Assembly (NCBI GenBank): GCA_945870185.1
Contig: CAMBRK010000031.1
Coordinates: forward strand, 1 to 45,524
Reading direction: 5' to 3'
DNA: 45,524 nucleotides
Source: Aureispira sp. CCB-QB1
GTDB taxonomy: Bacteria; Bacteroidota; Bacteroidia; Chitinophagales; Saprospiraceae
A program made the translations under genes and the position numbers. The notes below the pieces were generated by a model that made no database searches, was not told the DNA's origin, and saw only the letters and a program-made list of their open reading frames with translations. The first letter of the stretch is position 1. Each line of letters starts with the position of its first letter. Below, one piece after another: positions 26,929-35,798 of the stretch.

Positions 26929-27728
26929 ATGAGCATTATTAAAAATTATGTACCTGCAAAAGGTATTTGCAAAGTAACTTTTTCTTACCCAACAACTGAT
27001 GGAGTTCAATCAGTCCAAGTATTGGGTGACTTTAACAATTGGGATAGTAAAGTAGCTCCTAAAATGAAAAAAAGTAAAATGGAGTTTACAACTGCTATTG
27101 AGTTAGCTGTTGGGAAAACATATGAATTTAGATATTTATTAAATAATGAGCAGTGGGACAACGACTTCAATGCAGATAAATATGTTTCAGCTCCTTATGT
27201 TGGAATTACTAACAGTGTTTTGATTTTAGACGCTGTAACTGACTCTGCAAAAGCAAGCAAACCTGCTGCAACTAAAGCAACACCTGCAAAAAAAGAAACA
27301 GTAAAAGTATCGGGTTCTAAAACAGCGAAAGCTTCAGCACCTAAAGCAGCAGCTCCAAAAGCTACCAAAGCAGCAGCATCTGCCAAAGCAGCAACACCTA
27401 AAGCAGAAGTTAAAAAAGAAGTAGCTAAAGCTAAACCAGCTGCAGCAGCTAAATCTCCGATTGCAAAAGTAGTGAAAGTCGATCTTAAAAAATAGAAGGT
27501 ATCGGCCCAAAAATCGCCGAGTTATTTATTGCTAAAGGAATCTTAACTTTCAATGACTTAGCTAAATCAAAAGTAGATACTTTAAAAGCAATCTTAGATG
27601 AAGGTGGCAGCAAATTTAAAATGCACAATCCGAAATCTTGGCATACTCAAGCTAAACTTGCAGCAACAGGAAAGTGGGAAGAATTGAAAAAATTGCAAGA
27701 TGAATTGAATGCTGGCAAAAAGGCATAA
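26929..27728 (+). pseudogene. Glycogen-binding-like (CBM48/E-set) + Lys/Ala-rich linker + HhH domain, apparent frameshift
   Basis: Frame 1 (26929-27495, 188 residues) has an E-set/CBM48-like domain (VQVLGDFNNWDSKVAPKMKK, YEFRYLLNNEQWDND) and a histone-H1-like Ala/Lys linker, then stops at TAG. In the -1 frame right after, IEGIGPKIAELFIAKGILTF continues to a stop at 27728: a helix-hairpin-helix domain ending KWEELKKLQDELNAGKKA, a tail found fused to proteins in many Bacteroidota. Reading through needs one extra base at a run of six A (27486-27491) before the TAG. It may be a sequencing error, a true frameshift, or slippage. A strong terminator lies right after the second stop, supporting a single unit. 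Confidence 0.75.
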
Positions 27729-27748
27729 ACTCATCCTATAATACAAAT

Positions 27749-27787
27749 AAAAAGGCACCAATTTCGTAAGATCTTGGTGCCTTTTTA
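27749..27787. terminator. Intrinsic terminator after the HhH reading frame
   Basis: Perfect 13-bp stem: AAAAAGGCACCAA (27749-27761) and TTGGTGCCTTTTT (27774-27786). It starts 20 bp after the HhH stop, not after the first stop. Confidence 0.95.
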
Positions 27788-27884
27788 TATTGATGAGCAA
27801 ATAATATTATTTTTATTTATGCAAATAAATTATGTAATCTTGGCATTTGTTTTTAATTTCGTTTTGTAAATCAAAGACATTTTC

Positions 27885-29582
27885 GTGAAGCCATTATCTA
27901 TATTAATATTTGTACTTTTTATTTGGAGCTGTAAGCATACCCACAAAGCTGATTTGATCATCAAAAATGCAAATTTATATGCTGTAGATACCACATATGA
28001 TGGAAATACTATCGCGATAAAAGATGGACTTATTACTCAAATTGGGTCATGGGAAAATATAGAGGGACTGATAGGAGACCAAACTGAGATATTGGATGCA
28101 GAAGGACAATTTGTAATGCCGGGATTCATAGAAGGACACGGTCATTATTCTGGTTTGGGTTATAGTTTAATCAACTTAAATTTTTTAAAATCAAAGAGTT
28201 GGGAAGAAGTAGTTCAACAAGTAGCTGAAAAAGCAACGAATACGCCACAGGGTAGCTGGATCATAGGTAGAGGTTGGCATCAGGAAAAATGGGACTCCAT
28301 TCCGAAACAAAATATTTTCGGATATCCTTATCACTATGTTTTGAGTGAAGTATCTCAAGAGCATCCTGTATTATTGTATCATGCATCAGGCCACTCTTTA
28401 TTTGCCAATAAAAAGGCTATGGAGATGGCTGGGATCTCCAAAGAAACACCCAACCCTGTGGGAGGGGAAATTGTCAGAGATGTTCATGGTGAAGCCATCG
28501 GAGTTTTTGAAGAAAGAGCTATGGGTATTTTCAAGCAGAAGCATAACGAATATATCGCATCCCTGGATCAAAAGTCACTTGATTCGGTGTGGCATAGTGC
28601 TATTGTTTTAGCTGAGGATGAATGTCTAAAGAAAGGTGTGACTTCATTTCAGGATGCAGGTAGTACCTTTGATGAGTTGGAAAAGTATGAAGCGCTGGCT
28701 AAAGCTAAAAAGATGAGAGTACGCTTATGGGCGATGATGAGGCATCCCGCAAAAGAATTGGAAGGCAAAGTCGCCAACTACATCCGACGAAACGTTGAGA
28801 ATTTTTATACCTGTGCAGCTATAAAAAGTGAAGTAGATGGTGCTTTGGGAGCATTCGGTGCTTGGTTATTGGAAGCCTACAGCGATAAGCCTGGTTTTAA
28901 AGGCCAAAATACTACGGATATTTATGATGTGAAGAAGATTGCCGACATGGCCATCGAACATGATGTACAATTTTGTGTTCATGCCATAGGCGATCGAGCC
29001 AATCGTGTAGTATTGGATATCTATGAAGGTGTGATGGAGCAGCATCCTGATAAAAAAGATATCAGGTGGAGGATCGAGCATGCGCAACATCTCAATACAG
29101 CGGATATCCCCAGATTTGCAGAAAATAAGATTATTGCTTCTATGCAAGGGATTCACTGCACTTCCGATGCTCCATTTGTGGTCAAAAGATTGGGTATGGA
29201 TCGGGCCAAGACAGGAGCTTATGCTTGGAGATCATTATTGGATCAAGGTGTTATTGTGGCCAATGGAACCGATGCCCCTGTTGAAGATGTAGATCCCATA
29301 AAGAGTTTCTATGCATCTGTTACTCGCAAAAGAGAAGATAATGGCATGGAATTTTTTACCGAACAGGCTATGACCAGACAAGAAGCAGTGTATTCATATA
29401 CTTTGGGCAATGCCTTTGCAGCTTTTGAAGAAAAGCAAAAAGGATCATTAAGACCAGGCAAGTATGCAGACATTGTCATATTGTCCCAAGACCTGATTCG
29501 ATGTACCGATGATGACATTCTGAAAACCAAAGTGCTTTATACAATTGTAGATGGAAAAATTAGGTTTAAAAGTAAAAATTAA
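27885..29582 (+). CDS. Amidohydrolase family lipoprotein, YtcJ-like
   Basis: A 565-residue metal-dependent amidohydrolase of the Amidohydro_3 (PF07969) type. ADLIIKNANLYAVD opens the fold; the metal HxH is in VMPGFIEGHGHYSG, with later HAIGDRANR, IEHAQH and ANGTDAPVED metal/substrate sites. A lipoprotein signal (KPLSILIFVLFIWSCKH, lipobox WSC) places it at the cell envelope. Start is GTG 27885. Substrate unknown; family members act on amides or formamides. Confidence 0.9.
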   Translation: MKPLSILIFVLFIWSCKHTHKADLIIKNANLYAVDTTYDGNTIAIKDGLITQIGSWENIEGLIGDQTEILDAEGQFVMPGFIEGHGHYSGLGYSLINLNFLKSKSWEEVVQQVAEKATNTPQGSWIIGRGWHQEKWDSIPKQNIFGYPYHYVLSEVSQEHPVLLYHASGHSLFANKKAMEMAGISKETPNPVGGEIVRDVHGEAIGVFEERAMGIFKQKHNEYIASLDQKSLDSVWHSAIVLAEDECLKKGVTSFQDAGSTFDELEKYEALAKAKKMRVRLWAMMRHPAKELEGKVANYIRRNVENFYTCAAIKSEVDGALGAFGAWLLEAYSDKPGFKGQNTTDIYDVKKIADMAIEHDVQFCVHAIGDRANRVVLDIYEGVMEQHPDKKDIRWRIEHAQHLNTADIPRFAENKIIASMQGIHCTSDAPFVVKRLGMDRAKTGAYAWRSLLDQGVIVANGTDAPVEDVDPIKSFYASVTRKREDNGMEFFTEQAMTRQEAVYSYTLGNAFAAFEEKQKGSLRPGKYADIVILSQDLIRCTDDDILKTKVLYTIVDGKIRFKSKN

Positions 29583-29586
29583 AATC

Positions 29587-30873
29587 ATGAAGCAGTTATT
29601 TTATTTCTTTATTATTATTATTATCACGTCTTTTACTATGGTCGGACAGCAATCGCAGCCCAATTTTTATTGTGGCTATGACGACGTCATAAAGATTAAT
29701 GAGCTGCTATTTCCAGGTTATAAAACCAATGTTGATCAGAGTTTTCGTTATGCCGAAGCTATGTCTTCATTTCATTATAGAAATACTGATGTGCTGAAGG
29801 TGAAAGTGGTAATTCACGTGGTTTACAAAACAGAAATGGAGAATCTAAATGATACTATAATTCAAAATCAGATGGAAGTATTGAATAAAGCTTTTAGATT
29901 ACAAAATGAGAATCGGACCGAAATCAGAGATATTTTTAAAGACATTCAGAGTGATGCCGGTATTGAATTTGAACTCCAAGAAGTGATACGCGTGAAAACA
30001 AATGCTAATTTTGCATTGACATTAACAGGACTACCTGATGCTGTCAAGCAAAATTCAAGAGGAGGAAGTGACGCTATTAATCCTGAAAATTTTTTAAATA
30101 TTTGGGTTTGTAGAATCCAGCCTATTCCATTCATAGGCGGGCAAATCTTAGGTTATGCTTACCCACCTTCAGGATTGGCCAATTGGCCAGAAGGTACAGC
30201 GGCTCCTTCTCAAAATCTAGATGGCGTGGTGATAGATTTTCGGGTTTTCGGCTCTAATAATCCCAATATTCTTACCGTAAATGGACAATCTCATGATGCG
30301 CAAGGAAGGACTACTGTTCATGAGGTAGGTCATTATTTGGGATTACGCCATATATGGGGAGATGGCGGAGGTATTTTTGGAGGCAATAGTTGTGCTGAAG
30401 ATGATGGTATGGCCGACACACCCAATCAAGGTGCACAATCCCCCGGTGGCTGTAACAAATCTGCAAACACTTGCATAGATCAGCAAAACGACAAGCCCGA
30501 TATGATAGAAAATTATATGGATTACTCAGGAGAAGTTTGTCAAAATACATTTACCAAAGATCAAGTAAATCTCATGAGGTCAGTTCTTATGAATCAACGG
30601 AGTACATTGGTTTCTGCTTATAGCATAGATATAGAAAAATCCTGGACTGTTTACCCCAATCCCACTACGGATCAGATTTTTATCAAAAACGAGCTTTGGT
30701 CTATAGGCAACAGAGTATTGTTAAAAAATGTCACAGGGGCAGTAGTCCTAGAAGCTATGGTTAGTGGGAATCTGATACAAATGGATATATCTCAACTATC
30801 TCAAGGATTATATTTTTTAGAATATCACAACCAAGGAAAGACTTCAATACAAAAAATAATCATACATGACTAA
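29587..30873 (+). CDS. M43 (pappalysin-like) metalloprotease with T9SS sorting domain
   Basis: A signal peptide (MKQLFYFFIIIIITSFTMVG) precedes a zinc metalloprotease. The extended motif is H245-E246...H249...G252...H255 in HEVGHYLGLRHIWGDG, with the Met-turn in ENYMDYS. Residues ~353-428 are a type A C-terminal domain (WTVYPNPTTDQIFIKN ... GLYFLEYHNQGKTSIQKIIIHD), which directs export through the type IX system and surface attachment or release. ATG 29587 chosen for the signal peptide, 4 bp after the previous stop. Its end overlaps the YfcC gene by 8 bp. Confidence 0.93.
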   Translation: MKQLFYFFIIIIITSFTMVGQQSQPNFYCGYDDVIKINELLFPGYKTNVDQSFRYAEAMSSFHYRNTDVLKVKVVIHVVYKTEMENLNDTIIQNQMEVLNKAFRLQNENRTEIRDIFKDIQSDAGIEFELQEVIRVKTNANFALTLTGLPDAVKQNSRGGSDAINPENFLNIWVCRIQPIPFIGGQILGYAYPPSGLANWPEGTAAPSQNLDGVVIDFRVFGSNNPNILTVNGQSHDAQGRTTVHEVGHYLGLRHIWGDGGGIFGGNSCAEDDGMADTPNQGAQSPGGCNKSANTCIDQQNDKPDMIENYMDYSGEVCQNTFTKDQVNLMRSVLMNQRSTLVSAYSIDIEKSWTVYPNPTTDQIFIKNELWSIGNRVLLKNVTGAVVLEAMVSGNLIQMDISQLSQGLYFLEYHNQGKTSIQKIIIHD

Positions 30874-32263
30874 AGTACGCAGATGGTATGATTGGATACC
30901 ACATCCAGTGGTAATGCTTTTTGGGATGTTGTTTTTGGCAGCTTTGATGAGTTATATTATTCCTGCTGGAAAATTTGACAGAATCAATGTGGATGGAAAG
31001 GATAGGGTAGTAGCTGGTTCTTACAAGGTTATCCAATCTGATCCTTTGTCAATGATGGATGTTTTTTTGGCTATACCTGGTGGTTTTAAAACTGCCATAG
31101 ATATCATATTCATTATACTGGCTAGCGGGATTATGTTCGGTTTTATGGAGCGATCTGGAGCAGTAGAAAATGCAGTAGGCACATTGGTGAAACATTTGGG
31201 TCTCAGGCGAAGGTTTATCGTAGTTTGGATTATGACTTTTGTTTTTGGCGGATTGGGTATTTTTGTGGGTTATGAAAATAATATAGCTATGGTCCCTGTG
31301 GCATGTGTTTTGAGTTTGGCGATCGGTGGTGATTTAATGCTTGCTGCAGGTATCTCAGTGGCTGCTATTACCGTTGGATTCGGATTGTCGCCCATCAATT
31401 TTTACACCATAGGCACAGGACATAAAATTGCAGATCTTCCTATTTTTTCAGGATGGTTGCTCAGAAGTATTTTGTGTTTTTCTGCGCTGAGTTTTTTAGC
31501 ATTTTATAATATCAGATATTTTAAATCGATCATCAGTAATCCTTCAAATGGCTTGAGTACAGGTATTGACACTAGTGGTTTTGCTTTGACCCATAATATC
31601 GAAGCATACAAGATGCGGAGTATGGATAAATTGGTGATATTATCCTTTTTAGCATCATTGGGCATCATTGTTTATGGGGTTTTTGTGCACAACTGGCACA
31701 TTAATCATACATCAGCTGTGTTCTGTATGTTGGCTATTTGGATTGCCATCATTACTCGTTGTTCTCAGGCTGACTTCGGCAAGACGGTCTTACTATCTGT
31801 TGGACATGTAGCACCTGGCGCCTATATGGTTGGCTTAGCCACATCTATCAAAGTAGCTCTGGATATGGGCAACATTACAGATACTATTGCACATCATTTG
31901 TCCAGTTCATTGATAGGCTTGCCCCTTACTGTATCTGCAGTAGGTATGACCTTAGCTCAAACCTTTTTAAATTTTATTATACCATCTGGAAGTGGTCAAG
32001 CCTTGGCATCTTTGCCTGTGATGATCCCTGTAGGTGAAGTCATTGGGCTAACCCGACAAACGACGGTACTGGCCTTCCAGATAGGTGATGGCGTTTCTAA
32101 TTTGATCAATCCTTCATTGGGCGGTATTGTGGCCATGTTAGCTATGTGCAGAATTCCTTTTGATAGGTGGCTAAGATTTATTTTTCCTTTGTTTGGGGCT
32201 ATTCTTTTGATTTCCATTATTTTTGTAATCATTAGCGTCATGATCGGATATGGCCCTTTTTAA
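30866..32263 (+). CDS. YfcC family (C4-dicarboxylate/basic amino acid type) permease
   Basis: A 465-residue inner-membrane protein with about 11-12 hydrophobic helices. SYIIPAGKF near the N-terminus, GIFVGYENNIAMVPV and IIPSGSGQALASLPVMIPV in the C-terminal half match the YfcC/ArcD-like family (PF03606). Substrate unknown; relatives carry dicarboxylates or basic amino acids and peptides. Overlap with the protease gene suggests co-transcription, so uptake of released amino acids is a plausible link (inference). Confidence 0.87.
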   Translation: MTKVRRWYDWIPHPVVMLFGMLFLAALMSYIIPAGKFDRINVDGKDRVVAGSYKVIQSDPLSMMDVFLAIPGGFKTAIDIIFIILASGIMFGFMERSGAVENAVGTLVKHLGLRRRFIVVWIMTFVFGGLGIFVGYENNIAMVPVACVLSLAIGGDLMLAAGISVAAITVGFGLSPINFYTIGTGHKIADLPIFSGWLLRSILCFSALSFLAFYNIRYFKSIISNPSNGLSTGIDTSGFALTHNIEAYKMRSMDKLVILSFLASLGIIVYGVFVHNWHINHTSAVFCMLAIWIAIITRCSQADFGKTVLLSVGHVAPGAYMVGLATSIKVALDMGNITDTIAHHLSSSLIGLPLTVSAVGMTLAQTFLNFIIPSGSGQALASLPVMIPVGEVIGLTRQTTVLAFQIGDGVSNLINPSLGGIVAMLAMCRIPFDRWLRFIFPLFGAILLISIIFVIISVMIGYGPF

Positions 32264-32315
32264 TCCATTCTTTTTCTGGTTTTTTATATGAGTTACTGAA
32301 GTTCTAATTTATCAT

Positions 32316-33038
32316 ATGTTTCTACAGATTATCAAAATGTTTCTCTTATTTATCAAGTCTTTTGGAGACTTTCGTACGGGCGGTATGAAGTATCTGCTTT
32401 ATACTGGGCTGATCGCTTTTGGTGTGCTCGTCTTAATGGGAGTGGGCATTTGGAAGTTTTCAACTATTGCAGGAACATGGGTGGCGAGTGTAATTCCTTG
32501 GGAATGGGCACAGCAATCCATATTGTTTTCATTTGTGGTGGGTTTTGGCGTGATTTTTCTATGTTGGATATTGATTAAGTACATCATGCTAATTTTACTA
32601 GGGCCATTATTAAGTATTGTTTCAGAAAAAATAGAAGTAAAATTAAAAGGGCACGCCGAAGGCAAGGGATTTTCATTGGTTGGGTCAACAGCACGTACGC
32701 TAAGGGTCAACTCCAGAAACATACTTCGCGAAATTGTCATGAGTTTGCTGCTGCTGCTGCTGAGTTTTATTCCCGGTATCAACTTTTTAGCAATAATTTT
32801 ATTGTTTTTAGTGCAAGCATATTTTGCAGGGTTCGGGGTCATGGATTTTTATCTAGAGCGTCATTTCACTTTTAAAGAGACGGTATCTAAGGTTTATCAA
32901 CACAAATGGGCAGCTATTGCTATCGGAAGTATATTTACTGTTTTGATGTTTATACCTATACTTGGAGTGGCTATAGCTCCATATTTCACTACTATAGCAG
33001 CTACTAGGTATTTTACGGAGTCAGACCTTATAAAGTAA
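32316..33038 (+). CDS. EI24/CysZ-like membrane protein
   Basis: A 240-residue protein with about four to six membrane helices of the EI24 family (PF07264, E. coli CysZ). Signature parts: KSFGDFRTGGMKYLLYTG, LLGPLLSIVSEKIE, FVQAYFAGFGVMDFYLER-like (LVQAYFAGFGVMDFYLERH) and FKETVSKVYQHKW. CysZ is a sulfate importer in gammaproteobacteria, but the function in this group is not established. Confidence 0.85.
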   Translation: MFLQIIKMFLLFIKSFGDFRTGGMKYLLYTGLIAFGVLVLMGVGIWKFSTIAGTWVASVIPWEWAQQSILFSFVVGFGVIFLCWILIKYIMLILLGPLLSIVSEKIEVKLKGHAEGKGFSLVGSTARTLRVNSRNILREIVMSLLLLLLSFIPGINFLAIILLFLVQAYFAGFGVMDFYLERHFTFKETVSKVYQHKWAAIAIGSIFTVLMFIPILGVAIAPYFTTIAATRYFTESDLIK

Positions 33039-33092
33039 TAGCAGTCAATGCAACCAGAAATGAAATTAAGTGTTTAAATATAAAATTTCCAT

Positions 33093-33572
33093 TTGAAAGC
33101 AGCAAGTTTAATTCAGATTAAAAAAGAGCTGGAGACGATTTCGCCACAAAAATTGATGGCTTTATCTCTTCGTCTCATAAAGTTTAAAACAGAAAACAAA
33201 GAGTTGATTTCATACTTGCTTTTTGACGAAGATGATCAGTCTGGTTATATCAGTGATATTAAATTTGAAATTACTGCATTACTGGCCGATATCAAAGTTT
33301 TGCCGCCATATATGGTTAAAAGGACTTTTAGGAAATGCATAAAATTGATCACAAAATATGCCAAATATATGGGCTCCAAAGATGCAGAAGCTGAGTTGTT
33401 AATGCATTTTTGCAGGGCCGTTAATCAGCACGGCATCAACAGGTATACTTACAAAGCGGTTTTAAATATCTACTGGAGTACACTGCTCAAGGTACATAAA
33501 ATGCTTCCTTCAGTTCACGAAGACCTAAGAGTAGACTACGAAAACGAAATAGAACAGTTACAAAAGATTTGA
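33093..33572 (+). CDS. Conserved hypothetical helical protein
   Basis: A 159-residue all-alpha, basic protein without signal or membrane helix. The pattern LSLRLIKFKTENKELISYLLFDEDDQSGY, then LITKYAKYMGSKDAEAELLMHFCRAV, resembles a Bacteroidota-conserved protein of unknown function. Start is TTG 33093. It is 54 bp after the EI24 gene and convergent with rlmH (12 bp gap). Confidence 0.75.
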   Translation: MKAASLIQIKKELETISPQKLMALSLRLIKFKTENKELISYLLFDEDDQSGYISDIKFEITALLADIKVLPPYMVKRTFRKCIKLITKYAKYMGSKDAEAELLMHFCRAVNQHGINRYTYKAVLNIYWSTLLKVHKMLPSVHEDLRVDYENEIEQLQKI

Positions 33573-33584
33573 TAAGTTTAAAAG

Positions 33585-34052
33585 CTATTCGTTATGATAT
33601 TTTTCATTTCTGATAATAGTAAAAGCTCTATAGATTTGTTCAATTAAAAACAATCTGACCATTTGGTGTGAAAATGTCATTTTGGATAATGAAATGGAAT
33701 GTTGAGCGCGATTTCTCACAGATATATGATGCCCAAAAGCTCCTCCAATCAAGAAAATCACTTGTTTTCCAGAGCTCATTTGGAGTTTTTCTATATAGGT
33801 AGCGAATTGAGTCGATGTGTAATGTTCTCCTTTTTCATCCATCAGAATAAGGAAGTCATCTGTTTTGAGTTTGGCCAATACCAAGTCAGCTTCGCGTTTT
33901 TGCGTTTCTTCTGCGTTTTGTCCAGGTTTGACATCTTTAAAGATTTCAATTTCTATTCTACAATAGTGGGACAAGCGCTTAAGGTATTTGGAAATGCCTT
34001 CTTCCAGATACTTTTCGTCTGTTTTACCTATACACCATACGGAAATTTTCAT
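33585..34052 (-). CDS. rlmH: 23S rRNA pseudouridine1915-N3 methyltransferase
   Basis: RlmH methylates Psi1915 in helix 69 of assembled ribosomes. The 155-residue SPOUT methyltransferase has the conserved LMDEKGEHYTST, FLIGGAFGH (SAM-binding knot) and the C-terminal LSKMTFSHQMVRLFLIEQIY ending in RNEKYHNE. Length and motifs are standard. Confidence 0.96.
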   Translation of the reverse strand: MKISVWCIGKTDEKYLEEGISKYLKRLSHYCRIEIEIFKDVKPGQNAEETQKREADLVLAKLKTDDFLILMDEKGEHYTSTQFATYIEKLQMSSGKQVIFLIGGAFGHHISVRNRAQHSISLSKMTFSHQMVRLFLIEQIYRAFTIIRNEKYHNE

Positions 34053-34085
34053 GCATTAAGAGATGAGCGTGTTAAACAAAAAGAG

Positions 34086-34093
34086 CAAAGATA
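34086..34093 (-). promoter_or_regulatory. -7 element of rlmH
   Basis: Minus strand TATCTTTG, 33 nt before the ATG. No -33 TTTG is apparent. Confidence 0.5.
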
Positions 34094-34146
34094 AAAGAGT
34101 TCTTATTAATAGTAGAATTTTGAAAAAAATAACAATCTCGATCAAA

Positions 34147-34179
34147 ATTGATTTAAAAATAATATTTTGTATAATTTTG
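34147..34179 (+). promoter_or_regulatory. Promoter of the Nudix regulator gene
   Basis: ATTG (34147-34150), 21-nt spacer, TAATTTTG (34172-34179), 21 nt before the ATG. Confidence 0.6.
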
Positions 34180-34200
34180 CAAGTTTAAATCTGAACTTTA

Positions 34201-34926
34201 ATGACAACTGGGTCTGTACAAAATATAAATACTTGGATCACCCAAATTAACAATGACTTCAAGGCGGCTATTTCAGTTGATTGTGTGATATTTGGCTATG
34301 ATGATGATGCACTTAAAATTTTGGTTTCTAACTGTGATATGCCACCTTTTGAGCATGAATATTCGTTATTGGGTGATATTGTCCATCCTGACGAAACCAC
34401 TGATGATGCGGCCAAAAGAGTGCTCCAAGCTAAAACAGGATTTACGGATGTTTTTTTGGAGCAAGTAGAAGTTTTTAGCGAGATCGGCAGACATCCTTTG
34501 GGTAGAGTAATTACGGTGGCCTATTATTCATTGATCAAAATTGATGATGATCATTTGGCTCACTTAGAAAAGGACGCTTTTTTACATTGGGTACCTATCA
34601 AAGATATTACTTCCTTAGCTTTTGATCATTATACCATTATGCACAGCTGTCTCAGAAAAATGCAAAGACAAATTAGAAGCCAACCAATAGGTTTCAACCT
34701 GCTACCCAAAAAATTTTCTTTATTACAGTTGCAACGCTTATATGAAGTGGTATTGGAAATCGAACTGGATAAACGAAACTTCAGACGAAAACTAAATGCT
34801 TTAGATATACTCCGTGATCTAAAAGAAATGGAGCAATCTGTAAGTCATAGGCCAGCAAAATTATTCTCCTTTGACGAAAACATATACCAAAAGAAAAAAA
34901 TCAGTGGATTTAGTTTTGATCTGTAG
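34201..34926 (+). CDS. NrtR-like Nudix-wHTH transcriptional regulator
   Basis: The 241-residue protein has an N-terminal Nudix fold (~20-150) and a C-terminal winged helix (LLPKKFSLLQLQRLYEVVLEIELDKRNFRRKL), the NrtR/AraR-type architecture. The Nudix box is degenerate: G.....DETTDDAAKRVLQAKTGF has lost the REUxEE glutamates, so it should sense a ligand and not hydrolyse it. In Bacteroidota such regulators control sugar or NAD genes; no target operon is adjacent, so the ligand is open. Confidence 0.9.
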   Translation: MTTGSVQNINTWITQINNDFKAAISVDCVIFGYDDDALKILVSNCDMPPFEHEYSLLGDIVHPDETTDDAAKRVLQAKTGFTDVFLEQVEVFSEIGRHPLGRVITVAYYSLIKIDDDHLAHLEKDAFLHWVPIKDITSLAFDHYTIMHSCLRKMQRQIRSQPIGFNLLPKKFSLLQLQRLYEVVLEIELDKRNFRRKLNALDILRDLKEMEQSVSHRPAKLFSFDENIYQKKKISGFSFDL

Positions 34927-35141
34927 GGGTATTTTGATATAAGGTATGTCTCCATAATTTTTGACTATACAAAGAGCTCGACATTTTAGTATAAGCCATA
35001 TTCTTGCTTAGTTTTACCACTTACTTATTAATGGGTATAGACTCGATCACAGGCTGTAATTTTGAATTTAGATTTGACCCTTTGATTATGTGAGATGAAA
35101 AACACAGATTGTAACCCTTAAATTTAACATCACTCGTTGTT
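34927..35141. other. Intergenic stretch between the Nudix gene and the tRNA
   Basis: No gene or hairpin recognised before the terminator at 35142. Confidence 0.5.
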
Positions 35142-35185
35142 AAAAAAAGAAAAGCCTGAAGTGGCCTCCGGGCTTTTCTTTTTTT
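35142..35185. terminator. Terminator downstream of tRNA-Arg
   Basis: AAAAAAAGAAAAGCC (35142-35156) pairs with GGCTTTTCTTTTTTT (35171-35185). On the minus strand it follows the tRNA directly; it is symmetrical enough to work both ways. Confidence 0.9.
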
Positions 35186-35188
35186 TTG

Positions 35189-35260
35189 TGGCCCCAACAG
35201 GAATCGAACCTGTATCAAAAGTTTAGGAAACTTCTATTCTATCCGTTGAACTATGGGACC
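35189..35260 (-). tRNA. tRNA-Arg (anticodon CCU)
   Basis: All four arms fold on the minus strand: acceptor GGTCCCA/TGGGGCC, D-stem GTTC/GAAT, anticodon stem GAAGT/ACTTT around loop TTCCTAA (anticodon CCU, decoding AGG), and T-arm ACAGG-TTCGATT-CCTGT. Discriminator base A; the CCA end is not encoded (CAA follows). Confidence 0.96.
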
Positions 35261-35278
35261 TGGATATTTCTATCGTTG

Positions 35279-35286
35279 CAAATTTA
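35279..35286 (-). promoter_or_regulatory. -7 element of tRNA-Arg
   Basis: Minus strand TAAATTTG, 18 nt before the mature tRNA 5' end; no clear -33 element. Confidence 0.45.
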
Positions 35287-35637
35287 TGAATTATTACCTA
35301 TATTTATTGAAAGTACGGCAGAAAATAAGTTATATATTTTTTAGTGAAGAATAAATTTGATCATCTTTACAAATTTTATTTTGCACATTATCTTCATTAA
35401 AATGGATTGATTATTTTTAATAAAAAGAAGTTAGTCTAATTTTTTTATATTTTTTTATTTCATATATTTTATTTATTTTATTATTAGTAACTATAAGACA
35501 TCGTTATATACTTTGTAATTTATTTTAATATGATTTAAAAATATAACATTTTCTTTATATTACATTTTTGGCATGGTATTGGATTTATAATTATCAGTTC
35601 AGATTTATTTAAGGAATACTTAAGCAAATTGTTACTC
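35287..35637. other. Very AT-rich gene-free region
   Basis: About 350 bp with no ORF and extreme A+T content; it leads to a strong plus-strand terminator at 35638, so a small transcript may start within it. A TACATTTTTG word near 35570 only loosely resembles a -7 box. Confidence 0.5.
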
Positions 35638-35677
35638 GAGACCGGTTCAAGGGGAATTAGACCGGTCTCATTTTTTT
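35638..35677 (+). terminator. Orphan intrinsic terminator
   Basis: GAGACCGGT (35638-35646) pairs perfectly with ACCGGTCTC (35661-35669), followed by A and seven T. No plus-strand gene precedes it for over 700 bp (the nearest ends at 34926, behind another terminator). Confidence 0.85.
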
Positions 35678-35746
35678 ATTCGTACTGAACATATCCTTCC
35701 ACAAATATTCCTGCGCACTTACTCCTTTTTTATATTTTTTGCCGCT

Positions 35747-35780
35747 TTTGTACAATAGTTGTATAATATTTATATTTTTG
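35747..35780 (+). promoter_or_regulatory. Promoter of the zinc-ribbon gene
   Basis: TTTG (35747-35750), 22-nt spacer, TATTTTTG (35773-35780). It lies downstream of the in-frame ATG at 35739, so the coding start is 35799. Confidence 0.6.
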
Positions 35781-35798
35781 AGCTCAAGTTTTTTGGAC

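Noticed and set aside
27480-27498. Programmed -1 frameshift site
   Set aside because: CTT AAA AAA TAG lacks a canonical X XXY YYZ heptamer, and I see no clear stimulatory stem directly downstream; the event is reported as an unexplained frameshift instead.
35021-35218. 65-residue minus-strand frame
   Set aside because: It overlaps the tRNA 3' end and its terminator.
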